64,000 bases of DNA, taken from the NCBI RefSeq assembly GCF_032484785.1, contig NZ_JAUETR010000002.1:1240001-1304000 (forward strand). The letters run 5' to 3'. The notes below the pieces were generated by a model. The model searched no databases and was not told where the DNA came from. It was given only the letters and a program-made list of their open reading frames with translations. This stretch comes from Bradyrhizobium sp. SZCCHNS1050 (GTDB lineage: Bacteria > Pseudomonadota > Alphaproteobacteria > Rhizobiales > Xanthobacteraceae). Numbering within the stretch: position 1 is the first letter of the stretch; every line of letters begins with the position of its first letter. Position numbers and translations under genes: made by a program. Below, one piece after another: positions 49,198 to 58,066 of this stretch.

Positions 49198-49225
49198 CAC
49201 TGAATGCTGACGATGTCCGAAGGTG

Positions 49226-49918
49226 TTACGCGAGCAAGGTGCCCGGCTCGACCTTGACGCCCGGGCCCATGGTCGACGACACCGCGACGCGCTGGACGTA
49301 GGTGCCCTTGGCGCCGGCCGGCTTGGCCTTCACCACCGCATCCGCCAGCGCCTTGATGTTCTCGACCAGCTTGTCCTCGGCGAACGAGGCCTTGCCGACG
49401 CCGGCCTGGATGATGCCGGCCTTCTCGACGCGGAACTCGACCGAGCCGCCCTTGGCGCCCTTGACGGCGCCAGTGACGTCCATGGTCACGGTGCCGATCT
49501 TCGGATTCGGCATCATGCCGCGCGGACCGAGCACCTTACCGAGACGGCCGACCAGCGGCATCATGTCGGGGGTGGCGATACAGCGGTCGAAGTCGATATT
49601 GCCGTTCTGCACCTTCTCGACCAGGTCCTCCGCGCCGACCACGTCGGCGCCGGCGGCCTTGGCTTCCTCGGCCTTCGCGCCGCGGGCGAACACGCCGACG
49701 CGGAGCGTACGGCCGGTGCCGTTCGGCAGCGTGACGACGCCACGGACCATCTGGTCGGCGTGGCGCGGATCGACGCCGAGGTTGATCGAGACCTCGATGG
49801 TCTCGTCGAACTTCGACACGGCCCGCTCCTTGATCATCTTGATCGCGTCAGCAAGCGGGTAGAGCTTGGTGCGATCGATGCCCTCGCGGGCCTTCTTCAA
49901 ACGCTTTCCGAGTGCCAT
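49226..49918 (-). CDS. rplA: 50S ribosomal protein L1
   Basis: L1 forms the mobile E-site stalk and in E. coli represses the rplKA mRNA. The 230-residue protein starts [20 protein letters not shown] and contains [19 protein letters not shown] and [11 protein letters not shown]. It follows rplK by 6 bp and is not followed by rplJ as would be usual. Confidence 0.98.
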   Translation of the reverse strand: MALGKRLKKAREGIDRTKLYPLADAIKMIKERAVSKFDETIEVSINLGVDPRHADQMVRGVVTLPNGTGRTLRVGVFARGAKAEEAKAAGADVVGAEDLVEKVQNGNIDFDRCIATPDMMPLVGRLGKVLGPRGMMPNPKIGTVTMDVTGAVKGAKGGSVEFRVEKAGIIQAGVGKASFAEDKLVENIKALADAVVKAKPAGAKGTYVQRVAVSSTMGPGVKVEPGTLLA

Positions 49919-49924
49919 GGCGCC

Positions 49925-50353
49925 TTACCCCGCAACTTCCAGACCCATCGAGCGGGCGGAGCCCTCGACCATCTTCATGGCCGACTCGATCGAGTCGCAA
50001 TTCAGGTCCTTCATCTTCTTCTCGGCGATCTCGCGCACCTGCGCCTTGGTCACCTTGCCGGCCTTGTCGCGACCCGGGGCCTTGGAGCCCGACTGGATCT
50101 TGGCGGCCTGCTTGAGGAAGTAGGACATCGGCGGGGTCTTCATCTCGAAGGTGAAGGACCGGTCCGCATAGATGGTGATGACCACCGGGATCGGGGTGTT
50201 CTTCTCTTCCTTCTGGGTCTGGGCGTTGAACGCCTTGCAGAACTCCATGATGTTGAGACCGCGCTGACCGAGCGCCGGACCGATCGGCGGCGACGGATTG
50301 GCCGCGCCGGCCGGAACCTGAAGCTTCAGGTAACCGGTTACTTTCTTTGCCAT
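49925..50353 (-). CDS. rplK: 50S ribosomal protein L11
   Basis: L11 shapes the GTPase-associated centre and is the thiostrepton site. The 142-residue protein starts [20 protein letters not shown] and contains [21 protein letters not shown] 9-bp perfect hairpin precedes the start by 14 nt. A longer open frame to 50641 has no homology upstream of this ATG. Confidence 0.98.
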   Translation of the reverse strand: MAKKVTGYLKLQVPAGAANPSPPIGPALGQRGLNIMEFCKAFNAQTQKEEKNTPIPVVITIYADRSFTFEMKTPPMSYFLKQAAKIQSGSKAPGRDKAGKVTKAQVREIAEKKMKDLNCDSIESAMKMVEGSARSMGLEVAG

Positions 50354-50366
50354 TATGACTCTCCAA

Positions 50367-50397
50367 TGCGTTCGCGATTCTGCCTGATGCGAACGCA
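50367..50397 (-). promoter_or_regulatory. Hairpin directly upstream of rplK
   Basis: Arms TGCGTTCGC (50367-50375) and GCGAACGCA (50389-50397) enclose 13 nt, ending 13 nt before the rplK start codon. Its position fits the L1 autoregulatory target known upstream of rplK in other bacteria, but no L1-binding motif was verified. Confidence 0.4.
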
Positions 50398-50588
50398 ACG
50401 CCTTGGGGCGACAAAACCCGTCAGGCGAGGTTTGGGACCGTGGTCCGGCGCGCTTGGCCCGGCTGGCAAAGCCGGTCACGCCTCCCACGAACGAAATCGC
50501 CCCCCGTTCGGGGAGCGAAGCGCGCCCGATACACGAGATCGGACGAAAAGGAAAGCCCGGGACGCCGAGAGAGCCGGCAGCCCGGCCC

Positions 50589-51146
50589 TTAACCGACGAT
50601 CTTCTCGACCTGGTTGAATTCCAGTTCGACCGGCGTCGCACGGCCGAAGATCGACACCGCGACCTTGACGCGCGAGCGGGCCTCGTCGATTTCCTCGACC
50701 ACGCCGGAGAACGAGGCGAACGGGCCGTCGGCGACGCGGACGTTCTCGCCGATCTCGAACGACACCGAGGATTTCGGCCGCTCCACGCCTTCCTGCATCT
50801 GGTTCAGGATGCGCATCGCCTCGCCTTCGGAGATCGGCATCGGCTTGTTCTCGGCGCCGAGGAAGCCGGTCACCTTGGGCGTGTTCTTGATCAGGTGGAA
50901 CGCCTCGTCGGTCAGCTTCATCTTCACCAGCACGTAGCCGGGGAAGAACTTGCGCTCGGCGTCGATCTTGCGGCCGCGGCGCACCTCGGTGACCTTCTCG
51001 ATCGGCACCAGCACCTGCTCGAACAGGTCCTCGAGATTGCGCTGCTTGGCCTGCTCGCGGATCGACTCCGCGACCTTCTTCTCGAAGTTCGAATAGGCGT
51101 GGACGATGTACCAGCGCTTGTCGGAGCTTTGCGTTGCGGTTGCCAT
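50589..51146 (-). CDS. nusG: Transcription termination/antitermination protein NusG
   Basis: NusG couples RNA polymerase to Rho and to the ribosome through S10. The 185-residue protein has an N-terminal NGN domain ([20 protein letters not shown]) and a C-terminal KOW domain ([17 protein letters not shown]). Its ATG shares one nucleotide with the secE stop codon (TGATG). Confidence 0.98.
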   Translation of the reverse strand: MATATQSSDKRWYIVHAYSNFEKKVAESIREQAKQRNLEDLFEQVLVPIEKVTEVRRGRKIDAERKFFPGYVLVKMKLTDEAFHLIKNTPKVTGFLGAENKPMPISEGEAMRILNQMQEGVERPKSSVSFEIGENVRVADGPFASFSGVVEEIDEARSRVKVAVSIFGRATPVELEFNQVEKIVG

Positions 51147-51337
51147 CAGTGGATGCCCAGCACGAGGGTGATGAGATAACGGATGATCTGATCGGCGGCG
51201 AAGAAGAACACCGAGGCCAGCGCCACCATCACGAACACCATGATCGTGGTGATGGTGACCTCGCGACGGCTCGGCCACGAGACCTTGGCGGTCTCCGAGC
51301 GCACTTCCTGCAGGAATTTGAACGGGCTGGTAGCCAT
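51146..51337 (-). CDS. secE: Preprotein translocase subunit SecE
   Basis: SecE clamps and stabilises SecY. The 63-residue protein starts MATSPFKFLQEVRSETAKVS and has the conserved amphipathic segment ending WPSRREV followed by a single membrane helix (about 28-58). This is the short one-helix form typical of alphaproteobacteria. The frame is open far upstream but that extension is antisense to other genes. Confidence 0.96.
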   Translation of the reverse strand: MATSPFKFLQEVRSETAKVSWPSRREVTITTIMVFVMVALASVFFFAADQIIRYLITLVLGIH

Positions 51338-51760
51338 CGTCAGGGGTCCGCGTCCGTCATCGGACGATTGAAGAGTTGACTGGGAAAACCGAACAGCCGT
51401 CCGTGGCCCACCCTCTTGTCGGAGAGATGAGCCGAATCCACGGGCTCGCTTGTTCGGGGAGTGAAAAGCCGCGCCGGATATCCGCGTGTAGCGGGCCGGC
51501 TGCAGGTTGCCAAGATATCTACTGTCCGGCCGGCCAAAGGTCAAGATATGGGCATGCCGGGCGTCGGCGGTCATTCCCGTGGCAGGCCCCCGCCAGGCTC
51601 GCAACAACGCGGTTTTTCGTGTCGCGGCAGGCCATTTCCGCACCACGGCAGGTTGAGCAGTTGCCGCGACGAAATGCCCGCGGTGGAGCGGTTCCTGCTC
51701 TTGCCGGGCCTGCGGCGCCCGCTCATTCTCGTCCGCACGAGAACAATCCGGAGGAAACCC
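51338..51760. other. Divergent region between secE and the solute-binding protein gene
   Basis: 423 bp without a supportable gene. It carries a candidate promoter for secE-nusG-rplK-rplA (51516-51544) and the upstream region of the plus-strand binding protein. Confidence 0.6.
51516..51544 (-). promoter_or_regulatory. Candidate promoter of secE-nusG-rplK-rplA
   Basis: TTGACC (51539-51544) and TAGATA (51516-51521) on the minus strand are 17 nt apart, with a leader of about 170 nt to secE. Confidence 0.4.
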
Positions 51761-53002
51761 ATGACCTTTGCCCCGCGCAAGGGACGGACGCGCCTTGCCG
51801 CCGTCAGCCTTGCTGCTCTCGGTCTTGCCGCTCTCGCCCTCACCGCCGTCCCTGCCTGTGCCCAGGCCCAAGCCCCGCTCAAGATCGGCGTGCTCAGCGA
51901 CTTCTCGTCGGTCTATTCGGACATCGGCGGCCAGGGCAATCTCGAGGCGACCAAGCTCGCGGTCGAGGCGTTCGGCGGCAGCATGTTCGGCAAGCCGATC
52001 GAGGTCATCAGCGCCGATCCGCAGAACAAGGCCGACATCGCCGCCGCGATCGTGCGCAAATGGTACGAGAACGAGGCCGTCGACATGGTGATCGACATGC
52101 CGACCTCGGCCACCGCGCTGGCCGGCATGGAGATGTCGAAGCAGTTCGAGAAGCTGATGATCGTGACGGATGCCGCGAGCTCCGACATCACCGGCAAGTC
52201 CTGCTCGCCCTACACCGTGCACTGGACCTACGACACTTATGGAAACGCGCACACGGTCGGCAGCGCGATCGTCAAGAACGGTGGCAATACTTGGTTCTTC
52301 ATCACCGCCGACTATCTGTTCGGCCATTCGATCGAACGCGACACCGGCGACGTCGTGCGCGCCGCCGGCGGCACGGTGGTCGGCAGCGCCCGGCATCCTC
52401 TCAACAACCAGGACTTCTCGTCCTTCCTGCTGCAGGCGCAGGCCAGTAAGGCCAAGATCATCGGCATGGCCAACGGCGGTGGCGACACCATCAACACCAT
52501 CAAGCAGGCCGCCGAGTTCGGCATCGTCGCCGGCGGCCAGAACCTCGCCGGCATCGTGATGTTCATCTCCGACATCCACAGCCTCGGCCTGAAGCTGGCG
52601 CAGGGGCTGATCATCACCGAGGCCTATTACTGGGACCTCAACGACCGCACCCGCGCCTTCGGCAAGAAGTTCTTCGAGCGCATGAAGCGGATGCCGACCA
52701 TGAACCAGGCCGCGACCTACAGCGCCACCCTGCACTATCTTAATGCCGTCAAGGCCGCCGGCACCCGCGACACCAAGCCGGTGCTCGCGAAGATGCGCGA
52801 GACCCCGGTGCGTGACGCCTTCACCGACAACGGCATCCTGCGCGAGGACGGCCGCATGGTGCACTCGATGTTCCTGTTCGAGGTGAAGAAGCCCGAGGAG
52901 TCGAAGGGCCCGTGGGACTATTACAAGGTGCTGGCGGAGGTGCCCGGCGACCAGGTGTTCCGGCCGCTGAAGGACGGAAACTGCCCATATGTGAAACAAT
53001 AA
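51761..53002 (+). CDS. ABC transporter periplasmic solute-binding protein, branched-chain amino acid type
   Basis: A 413-residue Leu/Ile/Val-binding-protein-like receptor. A signal peptide (about 1-35, ending VPACAQAQA) precedes KIGVLSDFSSVYSDIGGQGN, the start of the type I periplasmic-binding fold. GGAGG stands 6 nt before the ATG. No permease or ATPase genes accompany it, so it is an orphan receptor or works with a distant transporter. It interrupts the usual tRNA-Trp - secE neighbourhood on the opposite strand. Confidence 0.92.
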   Translation: MTFAPRKGRTRLAAVSLAALGLAALALTAVPACAQAQAPLKIGVLSDFSSVYSDIGGQGNLEATKLAVEAFGGSMFGKPIEVISADPQNKADIAAAIVRKWYENEAVDMVIDMPTSATALAGMEMSKQFEKLMIVTDAASSDITGKSCSPYTVHWTYDTYGNAHTVGSAIVKNGGNTWFFITADYLFGHSIERDTGDVVRAAGGTVVGSARHPLNNQDFSSFLLQAQASKAKIIGMANGGGDTINTIKQAAEFGIVAGGQNLAGIVMFISDIHSLGLKLAQGLIITEAYYWDLNDRTRAFGKKFFERMKRMPTMNQAATYSATLHYLNAVKAAGTRDTKPVLAKMRETPVRDAFTDNGILREDGRMVHSMFLFEVKKPEESKGPWDYYKVLAEVPGDQVFRPLKDGNCPYVKQ

Positions 53003-53051
53003 GAGGTCGCCGAAATGCATTCGGGGCTCGCGCGCTGCGGGCCCCGACCTC
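53003..53051 (+). terminator. Probable terminator of the solute-binding protein gene
   Basis: GAGGTCG (53003-53009) pairs with CGACCTC (53045-53051), and CGGGGC with GCCCCG inside; a T5 run follows about 16 nt later. It is not a textbook terminator because of that spacing. Confidence 0.5.
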
Positions 53052-53091
53052 ACCTGTCTCGTCCATTTTTGGCTTAAGTGCTTGATCTCGC

Positions 53092-53167
53092 TGGCAGGAG
53101 TGGAGAGGCTCGAACTCCCAACCCCCGGTTTTGGAGACCGGTGCTCTACCAATTGAGCTACACTCCT
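53092..53167 (-). tRNA. tRNA-Trp (anticodon CCA)
   Basis: The 76-nt cloverleaf starts AGGAGTG on the minus strand, pairing with CACTCCT at the 3' end; the anticodon loop is CTCCAAA (CCA), the T arm contains GTTCGAGCC, and the terminal CCA is encoded. It lies 1.75 kb upstream of secE with a plus-strand gene between. Confidence 0.97.
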
Positions 53168-53317
53168 AGCGAGCCGGGACAGTGTCGCCGGTTCGCGCGC
53201 TTTGAAGCATAGACCTCCCCCCGAATGCAAGGGTGCAATGGGGCAAATCGACTGGTCAGACCACAACTTCCGCGCCAGACTTGATGCAAACCGACAACAG
53301 GACTTCAGGGAGAGCCC

Positions 53318-54553
53318 ATGACCCCGCCGACTGCCGCATCCAGCGCGCACCTTTCCGCGCTCCGCTCGCTGACGCCGCCGCTGCCGGATGACTGCCCCGA
53401 GGCGCTGGGCCTGTCCCAGGCGCGGCTGCAGCGAGCTTCGGATGCGTTCAAGCGCGAGGCCGACAAGGGAACCATCCCCGGAGCCACCCTGCTGGTCGGC
53501 CGCCGCGGCCGGATCGGCTGGTTCGACGCCATCGGCCGGCAAGCGCCCGACGCCGACACGCCGATGCGGCCGGATTCGATCTTCCGCATCTTCTCGATGA
53601 CCAAGCCGATCGTCTCGCTCGGGATCATGATGCTGGTCGAGGACGGCGAGCTGTTGCTGTCCGATCCGGTCGCCAAGTTCATCCCGGAATTCGGCGAGCA
53701 GAAAGTGGGCGTCGAGACCGGCGGCAAGCTGGAGCTGGTCCCGGTCGCCCAGCCGATGACGGTCCAGGACCTGCTGCGCCACACCTCGGGCTTGACGTAT
53801 GAGCACACCGGCACCGGGCCGGTGCACCAGCTCTACCAGCAATCGCGGGTGCGCAGCCGCAAGATCACCAATGCCGAGCACGCGACGATCGTCGCCGGCC
53901 TGCCGCTGATCTGCCAGCCGGGCGCCGAGTTCAACTATAGCCGCTCGACCGACATCCTCGGGCGCATCATCGAGGTCGTCTCGGGCCAGACGCTCGGCCC
54001 CTTCCTTTCCGAGCGCATCCTCGAGCCGCTCGGCATGAAGGAGACGGGCTTCTCCACCGCCGAGGCGAATGCTGGCCGGCTGGCCGAGCCGTTCGCCAAG
54101 GACCCGTGGACCGGCGAGGCGGTCAACCTGTTCAAGATGACCGAGCAGCCGCTGATGGAATCCGGCGGCGGCGGGTTGGTGGCGACCACGATGGACTACG
54201 CCCGGTTCTGCGCGATGCTGCTCAGCAAGGGCAGCCTCGACGGCACCCGGCTGGTCGGCCGCAAGACGCTCGAGCTGATGGCCTCCGACCATCTCGGTCC
54301 GCACGTGAAGACGGTCGGCACGCTGCTGGCGCCCGGTCACGGCTTCGGCCTCGGCTTCGCGGTGCGCCGCGAGGCCGGCATCGCGCCCTTCCCCGGCTCG
54401 CCCGGCACCTTCTTCTGGAGCGGCATCGCCGGCACGTTCTTCTGGATCGATCCGAAGGAGGAGCTGTTCTGCGTGTTCATGGCGCAGGCCCCCGGGCAGC
54501 GCGACTACCTGCGCACGCTGGTGCGCGACGTGGTGTACGCGGCGGTGGAATGA
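53318..54553 (+). CDS. Serine hydrolase of the beta-lactamase / family VIII esterase superfamily
   Basis: A 411-residue protein with the penicillin-binding fold. The catalytic S93-X-X-K96 motif (FSMTK) is at the expected position, a YSR-type second motif follows (FNYSRSTD, near 206), and a HGFGLGF segment near 345-351 replaces the KTG motif, as in many class C-like esterases. No signal peptide is evident, so it is probably a cytoplasmic esterase or peptidase rather than a true beta-lactamase. A start codon at 53318 follows AGGGAG. Confidence 0.88.
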   Translation: MTPPTAASSAHLSALRSLTPPLPDDCPEALGLSQARLQRASDAFKREADKGTIPGATLLVGRRGRIGWFDAIGRQAPDADTPMRPDSIFRIFSMTKPIVSLGIMMLVEDGELLLSDPVAKFIPEFGEQKVGVETGGKLELVPVAQPMTVQDLLRHTSGLTYEHTGTGPVHQLYQQSRVRSRKITNAEHATIVAGLPLICQPGAEFNYSRSTDILGRIIEVVSGQTLGPFLSERILEPLGMKETGFSTAEANAGRLAEPFAKDPWTGEAVNLFKMTEQPLMESGGGGLVATTMDYARFCAMLLSKGSLDGTRLVGRKTLELMASDHLGPHVKTVGTLLAPGHGFGLGFAVRREAGIAPFPGSPGTFFWSGIAGTFFWIDPKEELFCVFMAQAPGQRDYLRTLVRDVVYAAVE

Positions 54554-54572
54554 GGGCGGCGCGCAGCAAATG

Positions 54573-54612
54573 CTGTCGTCCCGGCGAACGCCTAGCGTTC
54601 GCGGGACGACAG
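54573..54612. terminator. Palindrome between convergent genes
   Basis: CTGTCGTCCCGGCGAACGC and GCGTTCGCGGGACGACAG are complementary apart from one bulged G, with a CTA loop. It lies between the serine hydrolase and the convergent dehydrogenase and is probably a dispersed repeat that serves as a bidirectional terminator. Confidence 0.6.
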
Positions 54613-54658
54613 TTGAGAGTGTGGCGGCATCACCGCGCACCACACCCGTATGTCCCCC

Positions 54659-55426
54659 TCAACTGATCGTCGCGCCCCCGTCGATCACCATGGTCTGGCC
54701 GGTCATGAAGTTGCCCGCGGCGGAGCCCAGGAAGACCGCGGCGCCGGCGATCTCGTCGGGGATGCCGATGCGGAGCAGCGGCGAGCGCGCGGTCGAGGCC
54801 TTGAGGTTCTCCGGATTGTCCCACAGCGCTTTGGCGAAATCGGTCTTGATCAGGCCGGGCGCGATGCAGTTCACGCGCACATTGTGCGGGCCGTATTCGC
54901 AGGCGAGGTTGCGCGCGAGCTGCATGTCGGCAGCCTTGGAGATCGCGTAGGCACCGAGGATGGTCGAGCCCTTCAGGCCGCCGATCGACGACACGATGAT
55001 GATCGAGCCGTCCTTGCGCGCGATCATCTGCGGCACGACCATGCTGATCAGCCAGTTGTTGGCGACGATGTTGTTGTCGAGGATCTTGCGGAACTGATCG
55101 TCGGAGATGCCGGCGAGCGGCCCGTAGTAAGGATTCGACGCCGCGTTGCAGACCAGCACGTCGATCTTGCCGTAGATGCGGTTGGCCTCGTCGACGAGGT
55201 TCTGCAGGTTCTCCTTGCTGGAGATGTTGGCGGCGACTGCCGCCGCCGTGCCTGCACCGAAGCGGTCATTGATCTCGCGCGCCACCTGGTCGCAGACATC
55301 GGCCTTGCGCGAGGAGATCACCACCTTGGCGCCGTGCTCGGCCATGCGCTCGGCAATGGCGAGCCCGATGCCACGCGTGGATCCGGTGATGACGGCGACC
55401 TTGCCGGTCATGTCGAACAGGGTCAT
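54659..55426 (-). CDS. Short-chain dehydrogenase/reductase (SDR)
   Basis: A 255-residue classical SDR. TGSTRGIG at about 14-21 is the cofactor motif, CNAAS at the NNAG position (CNAASNPYYGP), and the catalytic YAISK follows GAYAISKAADMQ. The C-terminal TGQTMVIDGGATIS is canonical. It could reduce a 3-oxoacyl or similar substrate; specificity is not determinable. Confidence 0.9.
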   Translation of the reverse strand: MTLFDMTGKVAVITGSTRGIGLAIAERMAEHGAKVVISSRKADVCDQVAREINDRFGAGTAAAVAANISSKENLQNLVDEANRIYGKIDVLVCNAASNPYYGPLAGISDDQFRKILDNNIVANNWLISMVVPQMIARKDGSIIIVSSIGGLKGSTILGAYAISKAADMQLARNLACEYGPHNVRVNCIAPGLIKTDFAKALWDNPENLKASTARSPLLRIGIPDEIAGAAVFLGSAAGNFMTGQTMVIDGGATIS

Positions 55427-55514
55427 GGGGAGTTCCTCCTACTTATTTGGCTGTTGTCGGTTTCGAAATTGGCACGGCGACGTCCACGAGACTTTTCCGC
55501 GGTGCCAGTGACTG

Positions 55515-55541
55515 CGCCCTCTCCCACAAGGGAAGAGGGTG
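55515..55541. repeat. Small intergenic hairpin
   Basis: CCCTCTCCC and GGGAAGAGGG pair around ACAA with one bulge. It sits between the SDR and histidine phosphatase genes on the same strand; a common type of dispersed palindrome. Confidence 0.5.
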
Positions 55542-55598
55542 CACTGCCCGTGCGGGCGAGATTTTTGAACGACGCGCATAGCAACTCACTATCTCGTT

Positions 55599-56306
55599 TC
55601 ACGCCAGCTTGCTCGTCGTCACCTCCGGCCCGGCCGGCTGGTGCATCGCGCGGTGCGCGGCGTCCGCGATCCAGGGCTGCTGATTGACCATCGGCAGCCG
55701 CCATGTACTCGTCTCGCCGGCCACGATGTGGTCGAGCCGGGTCACCGAGCAATTGTCGATGTCGAAGGCGAGCCCCTTCTCGACCAGGCCGCCGAGCGCC
55801 AGGCCAACAGCCGCCTTGATGGTGCCGCCATGGCCGACGGCGATGACGTCGCGGCCGGCTTCCGAAACCGTGATGCGCGCAATCGCCGCTGTCACGCGGG
55901 TGTACAGATCCATGTAGCTCTCGCCGCCCGGCGCCGGCTCATCGATGTCGGCGAACCAGTGGCTGCCCGCGGGACGGCTGGCCAGGAACGCGGCGCGGTT
56001 CATGCCCTGCCATTGCCCGAGATGCTGCTCGGCAAAAGCGGCCTCCCTGATCATTGCTGCGGGACGCGGGAATCCGGCGGCCCAGATCGCCTCCGCCGTC
56101 TGATGCGTGCGCATCAGATTGCTCGCATACCACACCGCGCGGCGCGGCAGGATTTTCGCGACCGCCTCGAACACCTCGCGATCGGAGGTATCGCAGGCGA
56201 TGTCCGACTGGCCGTAGATGTTGCCGCCGTCGCTGCGCACCGGCGCGTGACGCACCCACCACCAGCGCGTGGTGACGACAGAAGGTTTCGTTCCATCAGC
56301 CGACAT
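55599..56306 (-). CDS. Histidine phosphatase family protein
   Basis: A 235-residue member of the phosphoglycerate mutase-like superfamily. The catalytic motif is RHAPV (H20, RHA rather than RHG), followed by the conserved Arg in NLMRTHQTAEAI, the acid EAAFAEQHLGQWQG and the second His in AVGHGGTIKAAV. This pattern resembles CobC-like or general phosphomonoesterases; substrate unknown. Confidence 0.87.
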   Translation of the reverse strand: MSADGTKPSVVTTRWWWVRHAPVRSDGGNIYGQSDIACDTSDREVFEAVAKILPRRAVWYASNLMRTHQTAEAIWAAGFPRPAAMIREAAFAEQHLGQWQGMNRAAFLASRPAGSHWFADIDEPAPGGESYMDLYTRVTAAIARITVSEAGRDVIAVGHGGTIKAAVGLALGGLVEKGLAFDIDNCSVTRLDHIVAGETSTWRLPMVNQQPWIADAAHRAMHQPAGPEVTTSKLA

Positions 56307-56452
56307 CGCTCAAACCCTTCCCTCCGCTCGTCTCCCGCTGTACGTGAAGGCCCAGATCGTCTCAAGCCGCTTGGCGATCTCAGCACGTTTGAAACGGCGT
56401 TTGAATTCCGTTGCGCGGCACGCAACTGATCACAATTGAAGCAGGAGGAAAC

Positions 56453-57238
56453 ATGGGCCGCCTCGAAGGCAAATCCGTCATCATCACCGGCGCCGGCAGC
56501 GGCATCGGCCGCGCCGCATCCTTGATGTTCACGAAAGAAGGCGCGCGACTGATCGCGGTCGATCGCAGCGAGGCCGTCAAGGAGACGGTCGAGATGGTCA
56601 AGCAGCAGGGCGGCATTGCCGAAGCCGTGCTCGCCGACGCCGGCTCCGAGGCCGATGTCTCGGGCTTCATCGACCGCGCCGTGGCGACCTACGGCAAGCT
56701 CGACGTGATCTGGGCCAATGCCGGCATCTCCGGCGGCTTGATCCCGATCGCCGAGCAGACCGTCGAGCACTGGCAGGAGATCCTGCGCATCAACCTGATC
56801 GGCCCGTTCCTCGCGGTGAAATACGCGATGCCGCACATGGTGCGGCAACAGCGCGGCGCGATCGTCTGCACGGCCTCCGTCGCGGGCCTGAAATCCGGCG
56901 CCTCGGGCCATCCCTACGCGGCGAGCAAGGCCGGCGTCATCAGCCTGGTGCAGACCACGGCGTACTCCCTCTCCGGCACTGGCGTGCGCATCAACGCGGT
57001 GTGTCCCGGCCTGATCGAGACCGGCATGACCAAGCCGATCTTCGACGGCGCCAAGGAGCGCGGCACCGAGGGCAAGATCGGCCAGCTCAATCCGCTGAAG
57101 CGCGCCGGCCAGCCGCATGAGATCGCCGCCATGGCCCTGTTCCTCGCCAGCGACGAGGCCTCCTACGTCAACGGCCAGGCTTTCCCGGTCGACGGCGGCC
57201 TCACGGCGTCGATGCCGTACGCGGGAAAACCGATCTAG
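56453..57238 (+). CDS. Short-chain dehydrogenase/reductase (SDR)
   Basis: A 261-residue classical SDR starting MGRLEGKSVIITGAGSGIGR behind AGGAGG. TGAGSGIG is the cofactor motif, NAGISG follows, and catalytic YAASK is in GHPYAASKAGVI. The C-terminus VNGQAFPVDGGLTAS is canonical. It is divergent from the histidine phosphatase gene across 146 bp. Confidence 0.92.
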   Translation: MGRLEGKSVIITGAGSGIGRAASLMFTKEGARLIAVDRSEAVKETVEMVKQQGGIAEAVLADAGSEADVSGFIDRAVATYGKLDVIWANAGISGGLIPIAEQTVEHWQEILRINLIGPFLAVKYAMPHMVRQQRGAIVCTASVAGLKSGASGHPYAASKAGVISLVQTTAYSLSGTGVRINAVCPGLIETGMTKPIFDGAKERGTEGKIGQLNPLKRAGQPHEIAAMALFLASDEASYVNGQAFPVDGGLTASMPYAGKPI

Positions 57239-57286
57239 CGCTGTCGCCCCTCGCACTGGTGTCGACATCGCCTCTCCTCTGTCATC

Positions 57287-57411
57287 CGTCATGGCCGGGC
57301 CTGTCCCGGCCATCCACGTCGGTCGGCACGCGAGGAGCGACGTGGATGCCCGGGCCTTCGCCGCGCCGAAGCGGCTTCGGCCGCGCAGGCGGGACAAGCC
57401 CGGGCATGACG
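57287..57411. repeat. Dispersed palindromic element of the CATGGCCGGGC type
   Basis: CGTCATGGCCGGGC at the left and GCCCGGGCATGACG at the right are near-complementary ends; inside, CCACGTC / GACGTGG arms pair again. It lies just after the stop of the plus-strand SDR gene. Confidence 0.7.
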
Positions 57412-57536
57412 AGCTTGGGACTGCCGGCATCGCGCCCCACAAATCGCTCGCTGTCGAACTCATCGACATGCGTGAGCGATCTCGCGACGCCCCCGCGCCC
57501 GAGTGATCCTGAATTTCACCGCCCTTCCATCGAAGG

Positions 57537-57644
57537 GCGCAGGGAAGGCCAGGCGTCGGCTGACGCCTGCGGCCCGCCTGCGTAAAAAAATGCAGGCGGC
57601 AGGTACCACAGGTGCAGCCGGAAAACGCCCGGCCTTCCCTGCGC
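57537..57644. repeat. Nested palindrome with 14-bp perfect arms
   Basis: GCGCAGGGAAGGCC (57537-57550) is perfectly complementary to GGCCTTCCCTGCGC (57631-57644). An inner GCCTGC / GCAGGC hairpin closes over an A7 run. Confidence 0.75.
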
Positions 57645-57673
57645 GATGGTCTTCACGCTTATACGCAGTCTGC

Positions 57674-57742
57674 CTGGTGCGCCGGGCTTTCTGGCCACCA
57701 TTGCCCGCGCGGCGCGCAAGCGCCGTCGCGACGTAGCACCAG
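57674..57742. repeat. Inverted repeat next to the nested palindrome
   Basis: CTGGTGC (57674-57680) and GCACCAG (57736-57742) flank a GC-rich CGCG-dense core. Probably part of the same composite repeat as 57537-57644. Confidence 0.4.
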
Positions 57743-58066
57743 CATCGGGGTGCCAGCACGCTGCGACTTCACGTCCGCGCCATGCCGTTCGTCCGCGCAT
57801 CCCTCCGGACACGCTGCGACATGATCGCGGCCACCGCTCCCCGCCCCGCGTGTCGTGACGATCGCGCGCAACGCCCCTTCGGTGGGACGGGATGGGCGCA
57901 TCAGATCATAAATTCCGAAAAAGCGAAAGCAAAATCTTTTAGCCTTCCGGACTGGACGAGACCATCACATTGACCGCGCTCGCGAACTTTCTTCATCGGC
58001 GACGATGATTGCAGTCATAACCGCAGCCTGCGCGGGGCCGACAACGCCACGCTCGCACATGCCGAT

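Larger units (their letters stand above)
57239..58066. other. Gene-free repeat-rich stretch
   Basis: 828 bp without a supportable gene. It holds three palindromic elements (57287-57411, 57537-57644, 57674-57742) and nothing recognisable in the last 150 bp before the insertion sequence. Short open frames across it look like chance readings through the palindromes. Confidence 0.65.

Noticed and set aside
53168..53260. tRNA-Trp promoter
   Set aside because: Several TTGCA-like hexamers occur but none has a -10 element at 16-18 nt spacing.
51146..54643. A 1,165-codon minus-strand frame
   Set aside because: Only its last 63 codons are real (secE). The rest is antisense to the solute-binding protein and serine hydrolase genes and even crosses the tRNA-Trp.
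57503..57973. Short open frames of 60-110 codons in the gap before the insertion sequence
   Set aside because: They run through palindromic repeats in several frames on both strands with no ribosome-binding site or coding signature.
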